NCBI GenBank assembly: GCA_019314085.1
Contig: JAFCZZ010000101.1
Span: 1 to 15,160, forward strand
Direction of reading: 5' to 3'
DNA from: Deltaproteobacteria bacterium
GTDB taxonomy: Bacteria; Desulfobacterota; Syntrophia; Syntrophales; UBA2210
DNA: 15,160 bases
Shown here in pieces: positions 1-6,046 of the stretch. Each line of letters opens with the position of its first letter. Within the stretch, counting starts at the first letter, position 1. The position numbers and the translations under genes were made by a program. A model generated the notes under the pieces. It was not told the origin of the DNA and did not search any database. It saw nothing but the letters and a program-made list of their open reading frames with translations.

Positions 1-1180
1 TTTTCAGCGCTTTCGATGCCTCCGCCAGGTCGACTCCCTTGTCGAGTGCTTCGAGAACCCCCTGATCCCCCGATTCCAGTCCGATCTTCAGCATGACACA
101 CCCCGAACGTTTCAAATTCCTGCAAAAACCGGGATCGGTGAGATGCCGGGTTATCCGGGCGAATCCATACCAGGGGATGCCGAGAAGATTGTCCGCTATC
201 GCCGAAAGGAGTGCCGGGCTCATTGCGTTGTCGAGAAAGTGTATCAGGGAGGGGTTTTTGCTCCCGGCGAGATGTTTGATATCGGAGAGCGCCTCATGCA
301 CCGGAGTGTGCGCGTAGCTGTTTCCCTCGGCCTTCTCCGGGCAGAAGGTGCACCGGTTCCAGTAGCAACCGCTCGACGCGCTGTAGGGGAGGACAAAACC
401 CGGTGACAGATAAGGGGTCTCATGAAAGGGTGTGTAGTCCGGCATTGTATACCCGTTTGAAGGAGAGATGCCGAAGATGCCGAGAAGAGGAGTTTCTCCC
501 GGCCCCGCGATCATATCGTCGATAAGGCCGCCGAAGGGGTTGTCCCAGTCCGGATTGCTGAGCCACGACGTTACCAGACCTCCCCCCAGGACGAGTCTCG
601 TACCCGGGCAGAGCCTGCGTATCAGGCCGATCAGGGAGAAGGTGGGCAGGGTTTGGCTCAGATAGTTCAGCGAAAGCCCGACGACGGAGGGCTGATCAGC
701 CTCGAAGAGGTTCGTCAGACGCTCTTTGAAATAGGGATAAAAGGGGCTTTTCTCCGGCTCATCGGCGGCCCTGATGAGATCGGCGCTGCTCAGAGGGGAG
801 AGGGCGCTGTCCTGGTAATTTGCCAGACTGAGCTGTACGCCGCGAGGGCGTGCCGCCCGGTCAAGGACGCGGTTGATGTCCCTCACCGCCCGGCTGTAAC
901 GGTTCGTTTCTCTGTAGAGATCCATGTGCAGGAGCCCCGACAGGTTCGAGTCCAGGTGCCGCACCGCCCGCTTTGACCACGTGTCCTGTGCCAGGGCGGG
1001 GGCCTCCAGGAGATTCATCAGGCCTTCGAGATTGGCATCCAGGACGCGGCACGTAACCCCGTGCCCCCTCAGCGCCCCCAGGAGCCGTGCGATCCCAGCG
1101 GGCGGTTCGCAGGGCCGTACGACGGGGGGATTAATCAGAAGCATCGTGCCGACTTTCACCGTTCGTCCATCCTCCATCAT
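1..1180 (-). CDS. B12-binding-type radical SAM protein (3' end outside window)
   Basis: The minus strand is open from the ATG at 1180 to the left edge (about 393 codons, no stop reached). Residues 9-265 resemble the N-terminal cobalamin-binding-type domain of radical SAM enzymes: an early LLINPP strand, then a PSVVGLS strand and LVLGGGLVT further on. The radical SAM core follows, with the cluster motif CYWNRCTFC (Cys 272, 277, 280), then FLDNAMSP and the GCVMLKIGLESGDQGVLEAL segment typical of this family. The cluster motif has CX4CX2C spacing rather than CX3CX2C. Such enzymes bind a [4Fe-4S] cluster and S-adenosylmethionine in the cytoplasm, and many are methyltransferases; the substrate cannot be read here. 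Two adjacent ATGs (1180, 1177) follow a GGGAAGGG stretch. A GTG at 1160 with GGAGGA upstream is an alternative start. The gene begins 19 bp after the small membrane protein gene, so they are probably co-transcribed. Confidence 0.85.
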   Translation of the reverse strand, partial: MMEDGRTVKVGTMLLINPPVVRPCEPPAGIARLLGALRGHGVTCRVLDANLEGLMNLLEAPALAQDTWSKRAVRHLDSNLSGLLHMDLYRETNRYSRAVRDINRVLDRAARPRGVQLSLANYQDSALSPLSSADLIRAADEPEKSPFYPYFKERLTNLFEADQPSVVGLSLNYLSQTLPTFSLIGLIRRLCPGTRLVLGGGLVTSWLSNPDWDNPFGGLIDDMIAGPGETPLLGIFGISPSNGYTMPDYTPFHETPYLSPGFVLPYSASSGCYWNRCTFCPEKAEGNSYAHTPVHEALSDIKHLAGSKNPSLIHFLDNAMSPALLSAIADNLLGIPWYGFARITRHLTDPGFCRNLKRSGCVMLKIGLESGDQGVLEALDKGVDLAEASKALK

Positions 1181-1199
1181 CGTGCCCTTCCCGCCAAGT

Positions 1200-1457
1200 C
1201 TATCCCTCGGCCCGTCCGGCTATAACGTTGTAAAGCCAGGCGAAGATTGCCCCCCCGATCGCTCCGTCTGCCAGCGCCCAGACAAGGCCGATGAGACTGC
1301 CGGCAGGAGAGATGGAGTACCCTCGGTACAGGCTTGCGATGAAGGTGGGATCGCCCGACGCCCCATCGAAGGCGATGATCCACCAGGTCAGAAGAAAGAG
1401 AGCGAATCCCCAGACCAGTCCGCACGTTAGTGCGAACGCCTTTACATTAAGTTTCAT
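1200..1457 (-). CDS. Small two-helix membrane protein (holin-like annotation family)
   Basis: An 85-residue protein. Two hydrophobic segments are visible: about residues 7-30 (AFALTCGLVWGFALFLLTWWIIAF) and 53-81 (a Gly/Ala-rich stretch through GAIFAWLYNVIAG), joined by a short polar loop with DGASGDP. A longer reading from 1607 is possible, but the ATG at 1457 has a GGGGGTGTCACC ribosome binding site and begins with MKLNVKAFAL, a typical inner-membrane N-terminus, so that start was chosen. From memory, close sequences are often labelled 'bacteriophage holin' in automatic annotation of environmental anaerobes. Nothing around this gene is phage-like, so a lysis role is doubtful. It lies 68 bp after the DUF169 gene and 19 bp before the radical SAM gene on the same strand. 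Confidence 0.75.
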   Translation of the reverse strand: MKLNVKAFALTCGLVWGFALFLLTWWIIAFDGASGDPTFIASLYRGYSISPAGSLIGLVWALADGAIGGAIFAWLYNVIAGRAEG

Positions 1458-1525
1458 GGTGACACCCCCTTGTTGTTGTGGTTGATCCCCCGCCGCACCA
1501 GAGCGCAGCGCCGATACCGCCCTTT

Positions 1526-2251
1526 CTATACGTTTTTGGTCCCTCTCGCCTTCCGGAGGGTTTCCCAGAAGGGCTTGTGGAGGAAGCTTTTCTCCCCCAG
1601 GCCGCAAAGCTGTTCGTACATCGGCCGGGTGACCGTGAAGGCGAGCAGCTCCGGGTCCAGATACTGGCGCATCGCGATATCCGTCGCGCCGATGATTGCC
1701 TGAGCGGCATCCAGGTCATCGAAGGGTGCCACCAGCTGTGAACACCCCGATCCGAACGGTGCGATCACCGGGGTAGGGTCGCCCGGCGTGCTGTAGTACT
1801 GGGAGCCTATCATGAGCAGACTTAGCTGGTCGGGATTGACCAGGAAGGTCACGCTTCTCAGATACTGATACTGATCCGCGCGCAGCGGGCCGATGAAGAG
1901 GTGGGGGTGCTGTTGTTTGTACCCCTGGCGGTGGTCCAGCCACTGGCTCATCAGGGCATGTGACGCCTTCAACCCTTCTTCATCCACGAGGAAGCTGACA
2001 AGATCCTCCCGCGACCGCGTCTTCTCGCCGCACAGCCAGTGCCCGGCCCCGTCGCAGCCGAAGGTCTCCTTCGTCAGATGCAGGGTTTTCCCGCGGAGCC
2101 ACTGCCGGTAGAAGGCGAACACACACACGTGTGTGCCCGGTTTCGGTCCCACCAGCGGCTCGAACGGGTGGATGTCGGGCGCGTCGTAGAATCCTATCAG
2201 GGGTATTTCCAGCCCCATCCTTTCAAGCAGGTGTGTCGCATCAGGTTGCAT
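1526..2251 (-). CDS. DUF169 family protein (COG2043-like)
   Basis: A 241-residue soluble protein with no signal peptide or membrane helix. The opening IPLIGFYD, the FGCDGAGHWLCG segment (Cys 66 and Cys 74) and the later TFLVNPDQLSLLMIGSQYY block match my memory of DUF169 (PF02596), a family of unknown function common in methanogens, acetogens and deltaproteobacterial anaerobes. The paired cysteines could bind metal or haem, but this is not shown. The start ATG at 2251 has AAAGAGGAAA upstream. It lies 33 bp after the DUF2130 gene and 68 bp before the small membrane protein gene, all on the minus strand, which suggests one transcript. No biochemical role should be assigned. Confidence 0.75.
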   Translation of the reverse strand: MQPDATHLLERMGLEIPLIGFYDAPDIHPFEPLVGPKPGTHVCVFAFYRQWLRGKTLHLTKETFGCDGAGHWLCGEKTRSREDLVSFLVDEEGLKASHALMSQWLDHRQGYKQQHPHLFIGPLRADQYQYLRSVTFLVNPDQLSLLMIGSQYYSTPGDPTPVIAPFGSGCSQLVAPFDDLDAAQAIIGATDIAMRQYLDPELLAFTVTRPMYEQLCGLGEKSFLHKPFWETLRKARGTKNV

Positions 2252-2284
2252 AGTCGTTTCCTCTTTGTATCGGTGTCGGAGGTA

Positions 2285-3547
2285 TTAGAGGTTGTCTTCT
2301 TCCTCGAGGGAAAGTTCCAGGAGCGGGACGGGCTGAACGGCGCTCCCTGCGATCCCCCTGACTGAACTGTACATGTGGGTTGTATTCAGGAGGACCTTTT
2401 CGATCTGCTTTTCCCTCTTCTTCCAGATGCCCTGCATGGCCCTTTTTTCCGACTCCAGATCCGTGCGCATCTGCGTGAAGCCTTCGACGATGGCCTCCAC
2501 CTGGAGCCTGAATTCGTTACCCGTCAGGTAGTCATAGATCATCCCCATCTTGTCGCCCTTGTTCTCCTGGGTCGCCACGGCATTGCTGAGCCTGATCACA
2601 GATTCCCTCAGAACGACGCACAGCCCCCGGAATTCCTCGAAGGAGCAGATCCATATCCCGTCTCTGAGGCCCATCCGTTCCATGTCGGCCGGCATCGACT
2701 CGGTAACCAGGACACCGATATCGGTGCCCCGTTCCCGGATATCGGCCTTGAATTTTTCTATCCAGCCGTCCTGAAACCCTTTGGTCCGCTTGCTTTCGTA
2801 GTAGATCGTTCCGCAGTTCTGCCGTGTCCGCGTGTTGACGATCTGCACGCAGTCGGCGCCTCGCGCCCCCTTCTTCACCTCTTCGATGGTGTCTAGGGGG
2901 AAGGCGGCGCACAGGCATTCCTCGATGGCCAGTTCCTGCACCTCGCCCTGGAGTTGCATGGACCCTTGCTCGGCCTTCCGCTGTGCCTCTTTGAGCTTTT
3001 CGTTCAATTGCGCGATGACCTTCCCTCTCTCGGAGAGCTTCATCTGGGACTTCTGCTCCTCGTTCTTCCGGATATTCTCCCGCTCCGCGCTGAGCATCTC
3101 ACTGAACTTTTTCTCGGATTCGGCCTTGATCGCTCCCTCCTGTTCACTATTCTCCCGTTTCAGCCGCTCAATCTCCGCTTTTGCCCGATTGAATTCCTTC
3201 AGTTGGTCGGACTTCTGCTTGAGCTCCTCCTGCAGGGATTCAAGACGTCCCGACTGCTCTTCCTCCATCCGGGCCCGGATCTCAGCCTGCAGCCGCTTTT
3301 CTTCCTCCTTCAGGCGTGCCCTGATTGTCTCCGCGACCGTTTCCTCCTGCCGCTTCTTTTCATCTTCGAAGGTCACCCGTTCTTTGCTAAGGGAATCCCG
3401 TTCTCCCTGGTACCTGTTTTTTTCGGCGGCCAGCTCGTCCTGGTATTTTTTCTTCAACTCCTCGTCGACCTGGTGATACAGGATATCATTCACGTCGATC
3501 TGGTGGCCGCAGTTGGGACACTTGATCTTATTCGGCTGCTGATCCAT
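2285..3547 (-). CDS. DUF2130 coiled-coil protein with nuclease-like C-terminal domain
   Basis: A 420-residue protein. Residues 9-14 hold a zinc-ribbon-like KCPNCG knuckle with only one CXXC pair. Residues 27-208 are almost entirely Glu/Lys/Arg/Gln-rich heptad-like sequence and should form a long coiled coil. Residues 210-400 match DUF2130 (COG4487 type): AAFPLDTIEEVKKGARGADC, then IYYESKRTKGFQDGWIEKF and DIGVLVTESMP. Asp232 followed by Glu251-Ser-Lys253 on a predicted strand resembles the D...ExK signature of PD-(D/E)XK nucleases; this is my inference from spacing. The start ATG at 3547 has AAAGGGG upstream. It is the first gene of the leftward group and is divergent from nrdD across 227 bp. 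The family is sometimes found near defence or DNA-repair genes, but nothing here fixes a role. Confidence 0.85.
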   Translation of the reverse strand: MDQQPNKIKCPNCGHQIDVNDILYHQVDEELKKKYQDELAAEKNRYQGERDSLSKERVTFEDEKKRQEETVAETIRARLKEEEKRLQAEIRARMEEEQSGRLESLQEELKQKSDQLKEFNRAKAEIERLKRENSEQEGAIKAESEKKFSEMLSAERENIRKNEEQKSQMKLSERGKVIAQLNEKLKEAQRKAEQGSMQLQGEVQELAIEECLCAAFPLDTIEEVKKGARGADCVQIVNTRTRQNCGTIYYESKRTKGFQDGWIEKFKADIRERGTDIGVLVTESMPADMERMGLRDGIWICSFEEFRGLCVVLRESVIRLSNAVATQENKGDKMGMIYDYLTGNEFRLQVEAIVEGFTQMRTDLESEKRAMQGIWKKREKQIEKVLLNTTHMYSSVRGIAGSAVQPVPLLELSLEEEDNL

Positions 3548-3774
3548 TACTTTTCCCCTTTATGTGGTTTGTATGTGCCGACAGGACTTGATCACTCATG
3601 GTATGTCTTTTACCACACCATAGGTGAACTGCACCGAAAGCATACGAAACTTTCTCTGAATTATCAATGATGATTATACCTTCCGTAGCCGAGCGAACAG
3701 AAAGCTTGCAAAATTCCTGTAAACGGAATACCTATCGGATACACGCGGAGACTTTACCAGACGGAGTTGTATGT
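3548..3774. promoter_or_regulatory. Divergent intergenic region between DUF2130 gene and nrdD
   Basis: This 227-bp region separates two divergent genes and must hold promoters for both. I see no convincing sigma70 box pair and no tandem NrdR-box-like sites. Two features are visible. One is an imperfect inverted repeat at 3598-3621 (ATGGTATGTC and ACCACACCAT arms, 7 of 10 positions paired), which could be an operator. The other is a small hairpin, ATTCC and GGAAT arms with a 7-base loop, at 3713-3729, which would lie in the nrdD leader. An in-frame ATG pair at 3667-3672 is not used as the start because it has no ribosome binding site. Confidence 0.3.
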
Positions 3775-5877
3775 ATGGCGGACAATGAAACAACAGATAT
3801 GACGCTCTTCGTCAGGACGTCGGAGGAGGATATCACCGGTTGGGACAGGCGGAAGATTGTCGATGCCCTGATCCGTGAGGCCGACGTGGACCTTGATACG
3901 GCGGAGGAGATCAGCAGGGAGGTGGCAGCCCGGATCGCCTCGTCGGGGATCGATATCCTGACCTCATCGCTGATACGGGAACTGGTGAATGCGCGGCTGA
4001 TCGAGCGGGGGATGAAGAAGGCGACGAAGCTGCACGCCCGTGTGGGTTTTCCCCTCTATGATGTGAGTCGGTTGATCCTGTACCGCAACAAGGAAAATGC
4101 CAATATCCCTCACAGCCCCGAAGGGACGAACCTGACCCTGGCCCAGGGGATCAAGAAGGAGTTTGCCATCCTCAGCGTTTTTTCGGAGGATGTCGGATAT
4201 GCCCATATGGGGGGGGACGTCCATATCCATAACCTGGGGTATGTGGACCGGCTCTATTGCTCCTGCCAGTCCCTTGAATACATAAAGAAGTTCGGGCTGA
4301 ATCTCCCCAATGCCCTTGCCGTCGCGGTCCCTGCCAGGCACGCGGAGGTGCTCCTGTCGCACATGGTGCGGTTCGCCGCCGCCCTTCAGGGGAACGTTGC
4401 CGGGGCCATCGGATGGGATGCCGTCAACCTTTTCTTTGCCCCCTATCTGGAGGAGATGACCGACCGGGAGGTTATGCAGCTGGCGCAGAGGCTCATCTAT
4501 GAATTCGCCCAGCAGGCCGTCGGGAGAGGTGGGCAGACGATTTTTACCGATGTACACCTCTACTGGGATGTCCCTCGTCATTTCAAGGATGTTCCCGCCA
4601 TTGGCCCCGGAGGGAAGTATACGGGTAAGGTGTACGGCCAGTATGAGAAGGGGGCACAGCGCTTTATCCGGGCCCTCTTCGAGGCATTCAGGAAGGGAGA
4701 CGCCGCGGGGCGTCCCTTTGTCTTTCCCCGTCCCTTTGTGCATATAACGGAGCGGTTCTTTCAGACCCCCGGCCACGAAGAGTTTCTGAATTTTGTCTGC
4801 GATGTGGCCGCCGAGAAGGGGAATCCCCACTTTATCTTCGACAGGGGGGACACCCTCAATATGTCCGAGTGCTGCAATCTGGACATGAATGGTGCGGAAG
4901 AGACGGCCGATGCCCGTGAGCCGTGGAAGATGCGTTATTTTGGCATCCAGAACGTATCGATAAACCTCCCCCGCCTGGGATACAAGGCAGAGAAAGATGA
5001 CAAGAGGCTCTTTTCCATGATTGACGACATCATGAGTCTCGCCGCGAAGGCCCACCTGCAGAAGAGGGTTTTTATCGAAGGACTTCTGTCCCATGGTAAT
5101 GAGGGCCCGCTCTCCCTCCTGACCATGGGATACGACGGCACGCCGTACCTGAGGATGAACCGGTGTGTATACCTTATGGGGATGATCGGTCTCAATGAAC
5201 TGGTATGGGCGCATACGGGGAGTCAGCTCCATGAATCGGAGGCCGCCCGCACCTTTGGGCGCGACGTTGTCCGGCATATGAGAGAGGTTGCCGATACCTT
5301 GACGGAGGAACACGGGATGCGCTTCATCCTCCAGCAGTCCCCGGCAGAGAGCACTCCCTACCGTCTGGCCCGTCTGGACCTGAAACACTTCTCTCCGACG
5401 GCGGGACACTTTGTGAGGGGCGACATATCGAAGGGGGATATCTACTATACCAACTCGACGCTTCTCGCGGCAGCATCGCCCACGGATCCCTTCGAACGAG
5501 CGGCGTTTGAGGGCGCTCTCCACCCCTTCATGGAGGGGAATGCCTCGACCTACATATGGCTTGGCGGCACAAGGCCGGATCCGAAGGTCCTTGCCGCCTT
5601 TGTCAGAAAGGTCTTCCGGGAGACCGAAAACCAGCATCTGGTCTTCTCGCCCGAGTTTACCACCTGTCTGGAGTGCAATACGACGTCTCATGGCATCACG
5701 GAGACCTGTCCCTTGTGCGGTTCGGATAATGTGGAGGGGATTACCCGGGGCGCGGGGTACTTTTCCCGGATGTCGAACTGGAACAGGGGAAAACTGGCGG
5801 AACTGAGGGACCGAAAGAATCAGGGGATTGTTTTCGGCGGTTTTTCGGGGACGGAAAAAAATCGGCACAGACAATAA
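3775..5877 (+). CDS. nrdD: Anaerobic (class III) ribonucleoside-triphosphate reductase
   Basis: A 700-residue glycyl-radical enzyme that reduces ribonucleoside triphosphates to deoxyribonucleotides without oxygen. Residues about 10-80 form an ATP-cone-like allosteric domain (FVRTSEEDITGWDRRKIVDAL and LIRELVNARLIERG). The catalytic barrel includes HMGGDVHIHNLGY, GRGGQTIFTD and ECCNLDMNG. Near the C-terminus, Cys631, Cys634, Cys645 and Cys648 form the zinc site (CLECN and CPLCGS), followed by RGAGYFS, in which Gly661 is the expected radical glycine. The frame is open from 3667, but the start at 3775 was chosen because it has ACGGAG eight bases upstream and the extra 36 residues are unlike the family. 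The activating enzyme gene nrdG, often adjacent, is not next to it. Length is normal for the family. Confidence 0.95.
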   Translation: MADNETTDMTLFVRTSEEDITGWDRRKIVDALIREADVDLDTAEEISREVAARIASSGIDILTSSLIRELVNARLIERGMKKATKLHARVGFPLYDVSRLILYRNKENANIPHSPEGTNLTLAQGIKKEFAILSVFSEDVGYAHMGGDVHIHNLGYVDRLYCSCQSLEYIKKFGLNLPNALAVAVPARHAEVLLSHMVRFAAALQGNVAGAIGWDAVNLFFAPYLEEMTDREVMQLAQRLIYEFAQQAVGRGGQTIFTDVHLYWDVPRHFKDVPAIGPGGKYTGKVYGQYEKGAQRFIRALFEAFRKGDAAGRPFVFPRPFVHITERFFQTPGHEEFLNFVCDVAAEKGNPHFIFDRGDTLNMSECCNLDMNGAEETADAREPWKMRYFGIQNVSINLPRLGYKAEKDDKRLFSMIDDIMSLAAKAHLQKRVFIEGLLSHGNEGPLSLLTMGYDGTPYLRMNRCVYLMGMIGLNELVWAHTGSQLHESEAARTFGRDVVRHMREVADTLTEEHGMRFILQQSPAESTPYRLARLDLKHFSPTAGHFVRGDISKGDIYYTNSTLLAAASPTDPFERAAFEGALHPFMEGNASTYIWLGGTRPDPKVLAAFVRKVFRETENQHLVFSPEFTTCLECNTTSHGITETCPLCGSDNVEGITRGAGYFSRMSNWNRGKLAELRDRKNQGIVFGGFSGTEKNRHRQ

Positions 5878-5883
5878 CTTTTC

Positions 5884-5912
5884 TTGACAGTGCGCCTCGC
5901 CTAGGATATAGA
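5884..5912 (+). promoter_or_regulatory. Sigma70-like promoter of the ilv operon
   Basis: TTGACA at 5884-5889 is a perfect -35 box. After a 17-bp spacer, TATAGA at 5907-5912 matches the -10 consensus at four of six positions. Transcription would begin near 5918-5920, just ahead of an AAGGAAG ribosome binding site at 5922-5928 and the leader ORF at 5934. The -35 box begins seven bases after the nrdD stop codon, with no terminator between, so nrdD read-through could also contribute. The prediction is by sequence match only. Confidence 0.65.
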
Positions 5913-5933
5913 TCCCACATTAAGGAAGAGAAG

Positions 5934-6032
5934 ATGGAAAAGATCAAAACCGCAAACATCCAGATCGTAATCGTAATTATAGGCATCCTTATAATTGCCT
6001 CCTCTACATACGGGGGCTGGGTGATGGTTTGA
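5934..6032 (+). CDS. Candidate ilv leader peptide, 32 residues, Ile/Val-rich
   Basis: A short ORF running from an ATG at 5934 to TGA at 6030-6032, with AAGGAAGAG directly upstream. Its core reads IQIVIVIIGILIIA; overall nine Ile, four Val and one Leu account for 14 of 32 residues. It sits between the ilv promoter and ilvB. As I recall, the E. coli ilv operon leader peptide is also 32 residues with a similar share of branched-chain residues. This suggests ribosome-stalling control by charged tRNA-Ile and tRNA-Val. The six-base GC-rich hairpin at 5997-6017 overlaps its 3' end, but no U-run follows, so the mechanism may be translational or use a factor. The alternative is a small single-helix membrane protein, which the hydrophobic core also permits. 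Confidence 0.6.
   Translation: MEKIKTANIQIVIVIIGILIIASSTYGGWVMV
5973..6017 (+). promoter_or_regulatory. Possible alternative RNA hairpins in the ilv leader
   Basis: Three pairings can be drawn in the leader RNA. Hairpin A, 5973-5998, pairs GTAATTATAGG with CCTTATAATTGC with one bulged base. Hairpin B, 5981-6000, pairs AGGCA with TGCCT. Hairpin C, 5997-6017, pairs GCCTCC with GGGGGC around a nine-base loop. B excludes both A and C; A and C overlap by two bases only. A ribosome stalled on the Ile codons would block A and B and free C. No intrinsic-terminator U-run follows C. Folding energy was not computed. Confidence 0.35.
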
Positions 6033-6046
6033 TCTTGTACATATAA

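Noticed and set aside
1458..1607. A longer N-terminus for the small membrane protein
   Set aside because: It overlaps the DUF169 gene, reads as Arg/Gly/Gln-rich low-quality sequence, and the ATG at 1457 has a GGGGG ribosome binding site.
2832..3670. Long plus-strand frames opposite the DUF2130 gene, one Ser/Phe-rich and one Leu-rich
   Set aside because: They are antisense readings of the Glu/Lys coiled-coil codons (GAG and AAG read as Leu, Phe and Ser codons); the real gene is on the minus strand.
3667..3774. A 36-residue N-terminal extension of NrdD
   Set aside because: No ribosome binding site precedes 3667, the residues do not look like the family, and ACGGAG is well placed for the start at 3775.
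3964..5874. A 636-codon open frame on the minus strand opposite nrdD
   Set aside because: It is a shadow of a high-GC coding strand. The plus strand encodes all NrdD motifs, while the antisense product is Pro/Arg/His-rich with no recognisable domain.
5997..6040. An intrinsic terminator in the ilv leader
   Set aside because: The GCCTCC/GGGGGC hairpin is followed by GGGTGATGGTTTGATC with no U-run, so it does not meet the pattern.
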